This document shows positions 24,609 through 32,371 of a stretch of 37,486 nucleotides of DNA, piece after piece. This DNA comes from JABSQH01 sp039194665 (GTDB taxonomy: Bacteria > Actinomycetota > Acidimicrobiia > Acidimicrobiales > Ilumatobacteraceae). Location: NCBI GenBank assembly GCA_039194665.1, contig JBCCVW010000014.1, forward strand, positions 1 through 37,486, in the 5' to 3' direction. The notes beneath the pieces were generated by a model. It searched no databases and was not told where the DNA came from. It saw nothing but the letters and a program-made list of their open reading frames with translations. The position numbers were made by a program, and so were the translations under genes. Each line of letters opens with the position of its first letter. Positions within the stretch are counted from its first letter, which is position 1.

Positions 24609-25430
24609 TCAGCGCTCCGCAAGCACCGCAGCGACCAGCTCATCGAGCGTCGGCGGCTCGGCATCTTTGAACCCGGCGAGCCGGTGATACACCTCGGCCG
24701 CAGCATCGTGGAAACCGCCCGGTACACCGACTGCCGCGAACGTGGCGGAGATCTCCCGCATCTCACCCTCGAATCGCCAGGCCTTCGATGCAATGCCCGC
24801 CAACTGCTGGGACCGCCGGGGGGCATCGGGCTGGCTGATCGCCCACTCCTCGCCCAGCTCGGCGTCGACGTCGTACGCAGCGGCGACGGCATTTGCCGCC
24901 AGCAAGAGCGCCGTCGTCCCCTTGCTCCAGCTGGCGAAGGCCATCTTCAACGCAGACGCGGCCCCGACGCTCGATCCGACGACGCGCACGTCGAGCGCCG
25001 CGCCATTCCAACGACGTGCGACGTCCGCGGCGCGCGTCCCGGACAGATACATGCGTGTCGTGCCCGCCCGCCACGCCGGCGGTCCGATGATTCCGCCGTC
25101 CACCACGTCGGCGCGGCCTGCGAACAGCTCCTCGATGGGCACCATCTGTTGTGGAGCGATCGCATTGGCGTCGACATAGACACCGTCGAACCCGATCCGG
25201 GCAATCGATGTCGCCACGGCGACGGCTTGATCTGGCGGACAGACGCTCACGACCGTGTCGGCCTGCTCGACCAACTCGGTGATCGACACCACGTCGGACA
25301 GACCTGCTCGTTCCGCGCGTCGGCGTGTAGCAGCCGACCGGTCCTCGCTCGCCCACAGACGCCGACCGGTGCAGGCAGCCGCGACCGACACGCCCATCGC
25401 TCCTGGGTGGACGAATCCAGTGACGGACAT
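24609..25430 (-). CDS. 6-phosphogluconate-dehydrogenase-like oxidoreductase with DUF1932 domain
   Basis: 273 residues from the ATG at 25430. An N-terminal NAD(P)-binding Rossmann fold (TGFVHPGAMGVSVAAA, related to the usual GxIGxGxMG) is followed by a beta-hydroxyacid-dehydrogenase core (VDGGIIGPPAWRAGTTRMYL) and the DUF1932 helical domain, with the probable catalytic Lys in GSSVGAASALKMAFASWSKG. The expected reaction is oxidation of a beta-hydroxyacid or reduction of a related keto compound or imine; the substrate is unknown. The ATG has the minus-strand box TACGTT 8 nt upstream; the frame stays open upstream but there overlaps the aldolase gene. Confidence 0.87.
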   Translation of the reverse strand: MSVTGFVHPGAMGVSVAAACTGRRLWASEDRSAATRRRAERAGLSDVVSITELVEQADTVVSVCPPDQAVAVATSIARIGFDGVYVDANAIAPQQMVPIEELFAGRADVVDGGIIGPPAWRAGTTRMYLSGTRAADVARRWNGAALDVRVVGSSVGAASALKMAFASWSKGTTALLLAANAVAAAYDVDAELGEEWAISQPDAPRRSQQLAGIASKAWRFEGEMREISATFAAVGVPGGFHDAAAEVYHRLAGFKDAEPPTLDELVAAVLAER

Positions 25431-25438
25431 CACACTCG

Positions 25439-25444
25439 AACGTA
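25439..25444 (-). promoter_or_regulatory. -10 box TACGTT, leaderless start
   Basis: Minus-strand TACGTT ends 8 nt before the ATG at 25430, with no ribosome site between. It selects this start over the longer upstream frame. Confidence 0.55.
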
Positions 25445-25530
25445 GCGCGCCTCTGCCGGTGGTGACCGGCTGCGTCGAGCGGACACGGAGCGATCGCACG
25501 CGGGCATGTGCGCCCTGCGAGACTGGTTGC

Positions 25531-26652
25531 GTGCCCGACTCGTCGTTCGTCCCGGATCCGCTCGATGGTCTGCCCCTCGATGGTCTGCCCCCAGCGCCGG
25601 AGCGCTCGTTCGCCAGCGACAACGCCGCTGGCGCCCACCCGGCGGTGCTCGCGGCCATTGAGAAGGCCAACCATGGCCACGCCCTCGCCTACGGCGACGA
25701 CGACCTGACCCGCGACTGCGAGCGCCACTTCGCCGAACTCTTCGACATCGAGGTCACGCTGCGTCTGGCGTTCAACGGGACTGGCGCCAACATCCTCGCC
25801 CTCGCCAGCGCCCTCGGTTCGCTGCTCGGCCCCCACCACGCCGTCGTGTGCACCGACTGGGCGCACATCCACCTCGACGAGACCGGCGCCCCAGAGCGAG
25901 CGCTCGGCACCAAACTCGTTCCACTCCCCTGCCCCGACGCCAAGATTGCCACCGCCCAACTCGATGACCTGGTGCACCTGTTCGGTGTCCAACACCACGT
26001 GCAGCCCGGCGTGGTGTCGATCTCCCAGCCGACCGAGCTCGGCACCCTCTACACCGCCGACGAGATCGCCGCGCTCTGCGACCGAGCCCACGAACTCGGC
26101 ATGCTCGTCCACCTCGACGGGGCGCGTATCGCCAACGCCACCGCTGCGCTCGGTGGTGACCGCGCTGCGCTCCGTCGCTTCACCATCGATGCCGGCGTCG
26201 ACGTGGTCAGCTTCGGCGGCACCAAGACCGGAGCGCTCGGCGCCGAAGCCGTCGTATACCTCAACCCGGCAACCGCCTGCGGCTCCGAGTACACGCGTAA
26301 GCAGGTCACCCAGCTCCCCTCGAAGATGCGTTTCCTCGCCGCGCAATTCCTCGCCCTCCTCGACGGCGACCTGTGGATCGAACTGGGCGCCCAGGCCAAC
26401 CACACCGCAGCGGCGCTGCACTCCGCGACCAGCGCCATCGAGGGGATCGAACTCGACGGTCCGCCAGCGGTGAACAGCCTCTATCCCATTCTCCCCGCTG
26501 CAGCGATCGAGCCGCTGCGCAAATGGTCATTCTTCTGGCCGTGGGATCCGACGCGTCAACAGGTCCGCTGGATGACCGCGTGGGACACCACGGCCACCGA
26601 CGTCGAGCGATTCACGAACGGTGTGACCGAAGTCCTTGCACGGTGCAATTGA
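25531..26652 (+). CDS. threonine aldolase family PLP enzyme
   Basis: 373 residues. It has the beta-eliminating-lyase/threonine-aldolase fold: FASDNAAGAHPAVLAAI near the start, a Gly-rich FNGTGANILAL, LVHLDGARIANA with the PLP-contacting Asp and Arg, and the PLP lysine Lys232 in SFGGTKTGALGAEAV. It would cleave L-threonine or allo-threonine into glycine and acetaldehyde in the cytoplasm; this would feed the glycine cleavage system encoded about 7-15 kb away, though linkage does not prove this. The GTG start is uncertain: the first 25 residues are Pro/Leu-rich and include a 15-base tandem duplication. Its TGA overlaps the whiB -35 box. Confidence 0.88.
   Translation: MPDSSFVPDPLDGLPLDGLPPAPERSFASDNAAGAHPAVLAAIEKANHGHALAYGDDDLTRDCERHFAELFDIEVTLRLAFNGTGANILALASALGSLLGPHHAVVCTDWAHIHLDETGAPERALGTKLVPLPCPDAKIATAQLDDLVHLFGVQHHVQPGVVSISQPTELGTLYTADEIAALCDRAHELGMLVHLDGARIANATAALGGDRAALRRFTIDAGVDVVSFGGTKTGALGAEAVVYLNPATACGSEYTRKQVTQLPSKMRFLAAQFLALLDGDLWIELGAQANHTAAALHSATSAIEGIELDGPPAVNSLYPILPAAAIEPLRKWSFFWPWDPTRQQVRWMTAWDTTATDVERFTNGVTEVLARCN
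25561..25590 (+). repeat. 15-base perfect tandem duplication inside a CDS
   Basis: CTCGATGGTCTGCCC occurs twice in a row (25561-25575 and 25576-25590) and duplicates the residues LDGLP in the N-terminal extension of the aldolase. It keeps the frame and looks recent, because the copies are identical. Confidence 0.9.
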
Positions 26653-26677
26653 CTCGCGGGTCGATTCGACCTAGTCT
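26649..26677 (+). promoter_or_regulatory. whiB promoter: TTGACT, 17 bp, TAGTCT
   Basis: A -35 box TTGACT (26649-26654) and a -10 box TAGTCT (26672-26677) are 17 bases apart. The start should be near 26684, giving a leader of about 70 bases. The -35 box includes the TGA stop of the aldolase gene (26650-26652). Confidence 0.7.
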
Positions 26678-26753
26678 GAAATTCGGCTCGGCACCCGGAT
26701 CTTGTCGCTGAGCTGGGGTTTCAGCCACACACCATGCGCTTGAGGGGGCCTGC

Positions 26754-27056
26754 ATGTCCACGATCGATCTGCCCATCGAACGGCTTACAACCGACGACGA
26801 GTGGATGCGATCTGGTTCCTGTCGAGGGCTGACGCACCTGTTCTTCCCACCCGCCGCCGAGCGCCCACAAGCGCGCGAACGGCGTGAAGCAGCCGCCAAA
26901 CAGGTCTGTGCCGGCTGTCCCGTGCGCACCACCTGTCAGTCGTACGCCCGCGATCATCACGAGTACGGCTTCTGGGGCGGCGAGAGCGAAGACGAGCGCC
27001 ATTCGGCCGGGTACCGCCTGATCGCCCCGATCGGCGTACGCGCCCGCGCCAGCTGA
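26754..27056 (+). CDS. WhiB family iron-sulfur transcription regulator
   Basis: 100 residues. Four cysteines, Cys23, Cys52, Cys55 and Cys61 (C-x28-C-x2-C-x5-C), would hold a [4Fe-4S] cluster; they are followed by the family turn GFWGGESEDER. WhiB proteins bind the sigma factor and steer promoters in response to redox state or during development, and are confined to actinobacteria and their phages. The class (WhiB1, WhiB2 or other) cannot be set from this alone. A G-rich ribosome site (GAGGGGG) precedes the ATG, and a full -35/-10 promoter lies upstream. It is followed by ribokinase, 28 bases away. Confidence 0.95.
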   Translation: MSTIDLPIERLTTDDEWMRSGSCRGLTHLFFPPAAERPQARERREAAAKQVCAGCPVRTTCQSYARDHHEYGFWGGESEDERHSAGYRLIAPIGVRARAS

Positions 27057-27084
27057 CCCTCCCCCCCGGACCGCCGCGGCTGCC

Positions 27085-27942
27085 GTGTTCGACGTCACCG
27101 TCGTCGGTAGCGCCAACCTCGACCTCGTCGCTCAGACCGAGCGCATCCCCGGTCCTGGCGAGACCCTGCTCGCCGCGAACTACGCGGAGCACCCCGGCGG
27201 GAAAGGCCTCAACCAAGCGGTGGCGGCGCGCCGGGCTGGAGCGGCCACCGCATTTGTCGGCGCATTGGGCGGCGACGGAGCCGGTGACAACCTGCGCGCG
27301 GTGCTGACCACCGAGGGCATCGACGCGACCAACGTCGACTCGCTCGACGCCCCGACCGGACGAGCCCTGATCACGGTGTCGGCCGACGCCGAGAACACGA
27401 TCGTTGTCGTCCCTGGCGCCAACGCCCTCGTCGGACCACCCCTGTCGCTGGCACCGACGCGCGTCGTGGCTACCCAACTCGAGATCCCAATCGCTACGGT
27501 GCGCGCCACGCTCGGTACGGCGCGCAGCATCGGAGCGACGACAGTGCTCAATCCAGCCCCGGCCAACGACCTCGACCACCAGCTGCTCGGCCTTGTCGAC
27601 GTGCTCACCCCAAACGAACACGAACTCGAGCTGCTCGGCGGTGTCGATGCGCTCCTCGCCGCCGGCGTTGCGGCGATCGTCGTCACGCGCGGTGCCGCCG
27701 GTGCCGAGATTCACCGGACCGATCACTCGGTCGAGCGCGTCGCCCCGTTCCGAATCGATGCGGTGGACACCACCGGAGCCGGCGACGCCTTCAACGGCGC
27801 CCTCGCCACCTGGCTGGCCGACGGAGCCTCGCTCCACCAGGCCGTCCAGATGGGGTGCGCAGCCGGCGCGCTGGCGGCCACCCAGCCGGGCGCGGTGCCG
27901 TCACTGCCCCGACGGGAGCAGATCGCTGCGCTCGTCGGCTGA
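27085..27942 (+). CDS. ribokinase, PfkB family
   Basis: 285 residues. It phosphorylates ribose or a related sugar at O5 with ATP in the cytoplasm. Both PfkB signatures are present: HPGGKGLNQAVAARRAGA near residue 36 and DTTGAGDAFNG with the catalytic base Asp234. The first strand (FDVTVVGSANLDLV) has the ribokinase NxD motif. The length is a little below the usual 300. The GTG at 27085 has no clear ribosome site, and the 28 bases before it are mostly C. It may be co-transcribed with whiB. Its 3' end overlaps the convergent prmA by 42 bases. Another PfkB sugar or nucleoside kinase is possible. Confidence 0.88.
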   Translation: MFDVTVVGSANLDLVAQTERIPGPGETLLAANYAEHPGGKGLNQAVAARRAGAATAFVGALGGDGAGDNLRAVLTTEGIDATNVDSLDAPTGRALITVSADAENTIVVVPGANALVGPPLSLAPTRVVATQLEIPIATVRATLGTARSIGATTVLNPAPANDLDHQLLGLVDVLTPNEHELELLGGVDALLAAGVAAIVVTRGAAGAEIHRTDHSVERVAPFRIDAVDTTGAGDAFNGALATWLADGASLHQAVQMGCAAGALAATQPGAVPSLPRREQIAALVG

Positions 27943-28794
27943 CAATTCGATCGCCGTCCACCCCTCGAGCACCTCCCGAGCGTGCACCGACCACCCGACG
28001 TAGGCCTCCTCGACGTCGGCGGTTCGCCCCGCGAGCAGACCGCTGAGAATCACCCACCGCTCGGCGCGACGGCGTACCTCATCGGCGAGGGCGACCAGTG
28101 TGGGCGACAAGATGTTGGCCACCACGATGTCGAAGCGGTCGGTGATCGCGCCCACAGGCGCATCGGTGACGCGGACGACATCACCCACTCCGTTGGCGTC
28201 GACATTGTGATGGGCGTTTTCGACCGCGACACCCGACGTGTCGGTGGCCACCACCGCACGGGCTCCGAGCCGAGCAGCCACGATGGCCAACACGCCCGTA
28301 CCGCAGCCGACGTCGAGCACGCGCGGCGCCCGTCCAGCGGCGACATCCGCCCGCACGCGCCGGGCCAACAGCGAGGTACACAATTGCGTCGTCGGGTGAT
28401 CGCCGAGTCCGAATGCGGCACCCGGATCGATCGACACGATGACCGCGTCGCCGCCGAGGCCATCGACCGAACACCACTCGGGCGTCAGAACAATGTCGTC
28501 CACGCGCACCGGCGCGGCATACCGCTTCCATGTCTCCGCCGGCGCCGCATCGACCTCCTCGATGCGCGTCGGCCAGCGTGCGGCCACCGCACCGACGATT
28601 GCGGCCGATTCGAGATCGCCGACCACGGTGCGCAACTCGATGACAGGCCCCACCCTGCGCTCCTCGAGTGCAGTGATGCCGTAGGTCCACAGCGCGTCCG
28701 CGGCGATCTCGGCTTCATCACATGGTGCGGCGACCACCAGGACGCGCACTGTCGACCGCTGACTGGTGGACCCGTGATTGGTCGAGGCGGTCAC
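27901..28794 (-). CDS. prmA: ribosomal protein L11 methyltransferase
   Basis: 297 residues. It trimethylates ribosomal protein L11 using S-adenosylmethionine. The SAM motif is VLDVGCGTGVLAIVAARLGA, preceded by the PrmA-specific DPGAAFGLGDHPTT and followed by VANILSPTLVALADEV. The GTG start (28794) overlaps the stop of the gamma-carbonic-anhydrase-like gene by 4 bases, so translation is coupled. The last 14 codons lie over the end of the convergent ribokinase gene. The N-terminal recognition domain is present but diverged, so a different protein substrate is possible. Confidence 0.88.
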   Translation of the reverse strand: MTASTNHGSTSQRSTVRVLVVAAPCDEAEIAADALWTYGITALEERRVGPVIELRTVVGDLESAAIVGAVAARWPTRIEEVDAAPAETWKRYAAPVRVDDIVLTPEWCSVDGLGGDAVIVSIDPGAAFGLGDHPTTQLCTSLLARRVRADVAAGRAPRVLDVGCGTGVLAIVAARLGARAVVATDTSGVAVENAHHNVDANGVGDVVRVTDAPVGAITDRFDIVVANILSPTLVALADEVRRRAERWVILSGLLAGRTADVEEAYVGWSVHAREVLEGWTAIELSADERSDLLPSGQ

Positions 28795-29312
28795 CGCAAA
28801 CGGCGCAGTTGCGCCGGGTACTCGCGGGCGCGCGCGGCGTAGCTACGCCACGACTGCTCGATCAGTTCGGCGCGCGCCCGGTCCGGTTTGACGACCGCCG
28901 GTGTCCCGACGGCGAGCGCACCGGGTGGCACCTCGGTGTCATCGAGCACCACCGAGTTGGCCGCCACGATCGAGCCCCGGCCGATGTGGCAGCGATGCAA
29001 CACCATCGAGGCGTTGCCGATCAGCACCTCGTCGTCGAGCGTGCAGCCTTCGAGGTGGATCAAGTGGCCGAGCGTGCACCGGTCGCCGACGATCGTTGGC
29101 CACAGCGGTGTGGTGTGCAGCACCGAGTTGTCCTGCACGCTGGAGTGCGCTCCGATCTGGATGTATCCACCGCCATCGCCCCGCAGCACCGCGCCTGGCC
29201 ACACCGACGACTCGGCGCCGATGCGTACGTCGCCGATCACCACGGCGTCGGGATGGACGAACGCGGTGTCGTCGATCTCGGGTTCCCACTCCCCGAGCGC
29301 ATAGATCGGCAT
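28791..29312 (-). CDS. gamma-carbonic-anhydrase-like hexapeptide protein
   Basis: 173 residues from the ATG at 29312. A left-handed beta-helix of hexapeptide repeats (VVIGDVRIGAESSVWPGAVL, then IQIGAHSSVQDNSVLH). The family metal site is changed: His66 (NSVLHTT) and His83 (LGHLIHLEGC) are kept, but the usual third His, in GHxxxLHGC, is Glu88, with a new His86 two residues earlier. Thus the enzyme may bind metal differently or may not be a carbonic anhydrase at all; acyltransferase or structural roles occur in this fold. The start is set by TACCGT 6 nt upstream. It is translationally coupled to prmA downstream. Confidence 0.87.
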   Translation of the reverse strand: MPIYALGEWEPEIDDTAFVHPDAVVIGDVRIGAESSVWPGAVLRGDGGGYIQIGAHSSVQDNSVLHTTPLWPTIVGDRCTLGHLIHLEGCTLDDEVLIGNASMVLHRCHIGRGSIVAANSVVLDDTEVPPGALAVGTPAVVKPDRARAELIEQSWRSYAARAREYPAQLRRLR

Positions 29313-29318
29313 GGGCGC

Positions 29319-29324
29319 ACGGTA
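29319..29324 (-). promoter_or_regulatory. -10 box TACCGT, leaderless start of the gamma-CA/prmA unit
   Basis: Minus-strand TACCGT ends 6 nt before the ATG at 29312. It favours this ATG over in-frame Met codons further upstream. Confidence 0.55.
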
Positions 29325-29377
29325 GTGCGGGACCATGCGGTCGACCATGCCGGTGGAGTTGATCGGGTGCAAACCGA

Positions 29378-29383
29378 TACGGT
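29378..29383 (+). promoter_or_regulatory. -10 box TACGGT, leaderless start
   Basis: TACGGT ends 7 nt before the ATG at 29391. The divergent box for the gamma-CA gene is about 55 bases away, so the two promoters are close but do not overlap. Confidence 0.55.
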
Positions 29384-29390
29384 TGCGGCA

Positions 29391-30701
29391 ATGTCCCGCA
29401 GGATCGACATCGAGCTGACGAGCGCGCTCGCCGACGGCACGTGGACGTGGCGCGCCGCAGGCGCCCGCAAGCCGAACGGCGTGCTCAACAGCACGATCCT
29501 CCCCGACGGCGCCGCTGTCGGCGACGAACTCAAAGTCGAGATCGAGCAGATGCTCGACGGCATCGAAGTTCTCTCGGTGGTGAAGGCCCGCGACAAGCCG
29601 GGCCGCAACGACCTCCTCGAACTGATTCCGAGCGACGAGCCGTTTCAGGCGGTGATCGAGACCCGGGCCCGCAAGAAGGGCGGGCGCAATGATGGTCGGC
29701 GCAAGGGCCGCGATGGCGGTCGACGCGGCGAGGGCCGCGGGCGCGGTGACGACGACCGACGCGACGGCGATGACAACCGACGTCGTCGCCCCCACTTCGA
29801 GGCCCCACCCGAACTCCCCCAGCGCCCGAAGCCAAAACGGCTGCGCCCCGGCAAGACGCACCGGACGGAAGTGCTGGCCACGATTCCCGAAGAGCAGCGG
29901 CCGATCGCCGAACTCGCGCTCCAAGGCCTGCCGGCGGTGCGCAGCCGCGTGAAAGAGGACAACACGAAGCTGGCCGCCGAGGGGAAACCCACGATGCCCG
30001 AGGCCACGGTGCTGAAGATGGCCGAGGAACTACTCCCCCGCTTGCGCGTGGCCGACTGGCTCGATCGCGCCGAAGCCGCCCAACAACAGATGGAGCAACT
30101 CGACTTGCGCGATCTGCGCAGTGTTGTGGCCGCGAGCGACGACCCGATGGTCGCCCGCGACGAGTCGACCCGTGCGCTCGCCGAAGAGCTCAAGGCGTCG
30201 CTGGTGCACAAACAAGACCTCGAGATGAAGCTGTGGGAAGACGACATCAACGCCGCGCTCGGCGTCGGTCGCGTGATCCGCGCCCTGCGGCTCTCGTCGC
30301 AGCCGCCGAAGGCGGGCGCGATGTTCCCACCCGACATCGCCCGCGAGTTGGGCACCGCAGCCACCGCTGCGTTGCAGCCAGACGACTCGCCCGATCGGTG
30401 GATCGCCGTGCTCGAAGCCGCCGCGTTCTCGCCAGTTCGCACCCTCGTCGCTCCGACGACGCCGCCGAGCCAGATCAGCGACGACCTGAAGGCCACCGCA
30501 CTGCGGCTGGGACCGCTTCTCCCCAACGTTGCGGCACTGCTCGGTGTCGAGGTCCCCGCCGATGCACCCCGCCCGAAGCCGCTGCGCCCGCAACGACGCG
30601 ACGGCAAACGCAACCAGAAGCGCGGTGGCGGTGGCGGTGGCGGCAATCGTCGAGGCGACCGCGCCGACGACAACTCCTCGCCCGACTCAGCCTCGGACTG
30701 A
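29391..30701 (+). CDS. RG-rich protein with small beta-barrel N-domain, possible RNA binder
   Basis: 436 residues, no recognised family. Residues 1-90 look like a compact beta domain (IDIELTSALADGTWTWRAAG, then VGDELKVEIEQMLDGIEVLS). Residues about 95-145 are a disordered basic tract rich in RG, RR and RD (GRRGEGRGRGDDDRRDG). A helical region follows to about residue 390 (LPRLRVADWLDRAEAAQQQM), and the C-terminus is a second basic Gly-rich tail (QKRGGGGGGGNRRGD). Two RGG-like tracts around a helical core suggest RNA or ribosome binding; this is an inference. There is no signal peptide. The start is fixed by a -10 box 7 nt upstream. It precedes a crotonase with its own promoter. Confidence 0.83.
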   Translation: MSRRIDIELTSALADGTWTWRAAGARKPNGVLNSTILPDGAAVGDELKVEIEQMLDGIEVLSVVKARDKPGRNDLLELIPSDEPFQAVIETRARKKGGRNDGRRKGRDGGRRGEGRGRGDDDRRDGDDNRRRRPHFEAPPELPQRPKPKRLRPGKTHRTEVLATIPEEQRPIAELALQGLPAVRSRVKEDNTKLAAEGKPTMPEATVLKMAEELLPRLRVADWLDRAEAAQQQMEQLDLRDLRSVVAASDDPMVARDESTRALAEELKASLVHKQDLEMKLWEDDINAALGVGRVIRALRLSSQPPKAGAMFPPDIARELGTAATAALQPDDSPDRWIAVLEAAAFSPVRTLVAPTTPPSQISDDLKATALRLGPLLPNVAALLGVEVPADAPRPKPLRPQRRDGKRNQKRGGGGGGGNRRGDRADDNSSPDSASD

Positions 30702-30733
30702 TCGTCGGTTCGCATCACCGGGCCGGGCTTTCC

Positions 30734-30739
30734 TACGAT
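30734..30739 (+). promoter_or_regulatory. -10 box TACGAT, leaderless start
   Basis: TACGAT ends 8 nt before the ATG at 30748. No ribosome site is seen, and frames open upstream read as non-coding. Confidence 0.5.
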
Positions 30740-30747
30740 CCCGGCCC

Positions 30748-31533
30748 ATGTCCGACATCGTCAGCTACGAAGTTCGCGGCCGTATCGCCGTGATGACCCT
30801 CAACCGCCCCGAGGCGCGCAACGCCGTGAACGGCGCCGTCGCCGCCGGCCTCGAAGCGGCGATCGACCAGATGGAAGGCGACGACGACGTCTGGGTCGGC
30901 GTACTCCAGGCGAACACCGAGGGCCAGGAACGCCCCGTGTTCAGCGCAGGCGCCGACCTGAAAGAGATCAACTCCGGAAACGCCGCAGCGTTGGCGACCG
31001 AACGTGGCGGCTTCGCCGGCTTCGCCTACCGCGAACGCAAGAAGCCGGTGATCGTCGCCGTCGACGGCCTGGCCACCGCTGGTGGCTGCGAGATCGTGCT
31101 CGCCGCCGACATGGTGGTCGCCACCACTCGCTCGGCGTTCGGTCTCGCCGAGGCGAAGCGCAACCTCGTGGCGGGCGCTGGCGGTCTGTTCCGGCTGCCG
31201 CGGGCGATCGGTCAGGCTGCGGCGATGGAGGCGATCCTCACCGGCGAACCGATCCCCGCACAACGGGCCTACGACCTCGGGCTCGTGACGCGGCTCGTCG
31301 AACCGGGCGAAGCGACCACTGCAGCAGTTGCGCTGGCCGAGCAGGTCACTGCGGCGGCACCCATTGCGGTCTGGGAGAGCCGCAAGGTGGTCCTCGCTGC
31401 CCACGAGGAGAACGACGAGACGCTGAAACGCATGACCGATGAGGCCTTTGGCGCAGTGCTCCGTTCCGAAGACACCAAAGAAGGCCTCGAAGCGTTCATC
31501 GAGAAGCGCGCCCCGCAGTGGAAGGGGCGCTGA
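30748..31533 (+). CDS. enoyl-CoA hydratase/isomerase (crotonase family)
   Basis: 261 residues. It probably adds water to trans-2-enoyl-CoA or shifts its double bond, in fatty-acid or amino-acid breakdown. Crotonase features: MTLNRPEARNAVNGAV, the oxyanion-hole segment FSAGADLKEI, and ATAGGCEIVLAADMVVA followed by FGLAEAKRNLVAGAGGLFRL, so that both Glu positions of hydratases (CE and AE) are kept. The usual Pro before the second Glu is Ala. The length is normal. The chain length of its substrate cannot be told. It is convergent with the GNAT gene, which ends 4 bases away. Confidence 0.92.
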   Translation: MSDIVSYEVRGRIAVMTLNRPEARNAVNGAVAAGLEAAIDQMEGDDDVWVGVLQANTEGQERPVFSAGADLKEINSGNAAALATERGGFAGFAYRERKKPVIVAVDGLATAGGCEIVLAADMVVATTRSAFGLAEAKRNLVAGAGGLFRLPRAIGQAAAMEAILTGEPIPAQRAYDLGLVTRLVEPGEATTAAVALAEQVTAAAPIAVWESRKVVLAAHEENDETLKRMTDEAFGAVLRSEDTKEGLEAFIEKRAPQWKGR

Positions 31534-31537
31534 ACCG

Positions 31538-32002
31538 CTACAGCGGGCGGTAGGTCGTGATCAGCCGGGCGACGATTCCGGCGCGTTCGTAGAGATTCTT
31601 GGTGTGCCGGTCGCCGGGCAACGCTTGCCCTTCGACCGCGGCCATCCCGCGCGCCCGGCCGCGTTCCATGGCGACGGCCAACAGCTCGTCGCCGAACCCC
31701 AGTTCTCGCGCCTCGGGAGTCACCCAGACCTGATCGATGCGCAGGATTGGCTCGGCACCGTCCGGGACCTCGTCGATGGCCACCATGTAACCGACGACGA
31801 CGTCGTCGATCATCGCTGCGAGCACGTCGGCCTCGTCGGTTCGTTCGGTCCATCGATCGGCGACCTCCGGATGCTCGAGCAGCCAGGGTGCACCACCGCG
31901 CTGATCCACCAACGCCGCACGCGCCGCACGCTCCAGGGCGGGCAGTTGCTCGATCAGATGTGCATCGGCCGGTCCGACGACCACGACGCGGGGATCGATC
32001 AT
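31538..32002 (-). CDS. GNAT family N-acetyltransferase
   Basis: 154 residues. The acetyl-CoA motif is seen as IDQVWVTPEARELGFGDELL, with the pyrophosphate-binding RELGFG in the usual R/QxxGxG place, then YERAGIVARLITTYRP at the C-terminus. The substrate amine is unknown. Its ATG overlaps the stop of the upstream small gene by 4 bases, so it is part of the minus-strand operon from 32836. A weak CCGC-GCGG hairpin lies over its stop. Confidence 0.82.
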   Translation of the reverse strand: MIDPRVVVVGPADAHLIEQLPALERAARAALVDQRGGAPWLLEHPEVADRWTERTDEADVLAAMIDDVVVGYMVAIDEVPDGAEPILRIDQVWVTPEARELGFGDELLAVAMERGRARGMAAVEGQALPGDRHTKNLYERAGIVARLITTYRPL

Positions 32003-32364
32003 CGGTCGCGCAGCTGGGCGAGTCTCGACAGCACGGTACGCCGTTGCCGGGTCGCGCCCTCGTGCTCCTCGATCGCGGCGAGCTCATCGGGCGTGAGGTC
32101 GGCGAGCAGCGGCACGATACGCGCCGCCGGTAGGTCGTCGTAGTCGGCGATCGGCAGCTCGTCGGCTGGGGCGCCGTGCACAACTGCGCCAACGTCCACG
32201 GTGCCGTCGTCGGTCATGGCGTCGACCGGCGGCACCAGTCGCTGGCGCAACTGCTCGACACCTTGACCCACGGCGAGCTTGCCGAGGAAGCGCGCCAGCT
32301 GGAGTTCTTGATACGCGCGCTCACCGAGCCCGAACGGGAGGGAGCGGGCGTACTCGGCAATCAC
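31999..32364 (-). CDS. small actinobacterial protein with YDDL-x-LTxxEL-x-TVL motif
   Basis: 121 residues from the GTG at 32364, 7 bases after the stop of the acidic gene. The N-terminal half is helical (AYQELQLARFLGKLAVGQG). The C-terminal half reads IADYDDLPAARIVPLLADL, then TPDELAAIEEHEGATRQRRT and VLSRL, a motif I associate with a small actinobacterial domain (DUF8129-like) also found at the ends of membrane- or lipid-droplet-linked proteins; this match is from memory. No catalytic residues are evident. Its stop overlaps the GNAT start, so the three genes 32836-31538 form one operon. Confidence 0.72.
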   Translation of the reverse strand: MIAEYARSLPFGLGERAYQELQLARFLGKLAVGQGVEQLRQRLVPPVDAMTDDGTVDVGAVVHGAPADELPIADYDDLPAARIVPLLADLTPDELAAIEEHEGATRQRRTVLSRLAQLRDR

Positions 32365-32371
32365 GACCGAG

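Noticed and set aside
24763..26421. 552-codon open frame on the minus strand
   Set aside because: It lies over the DUF1932 gene and antisense to the aldolase. Both of those have clear motifs, and this frame has none.
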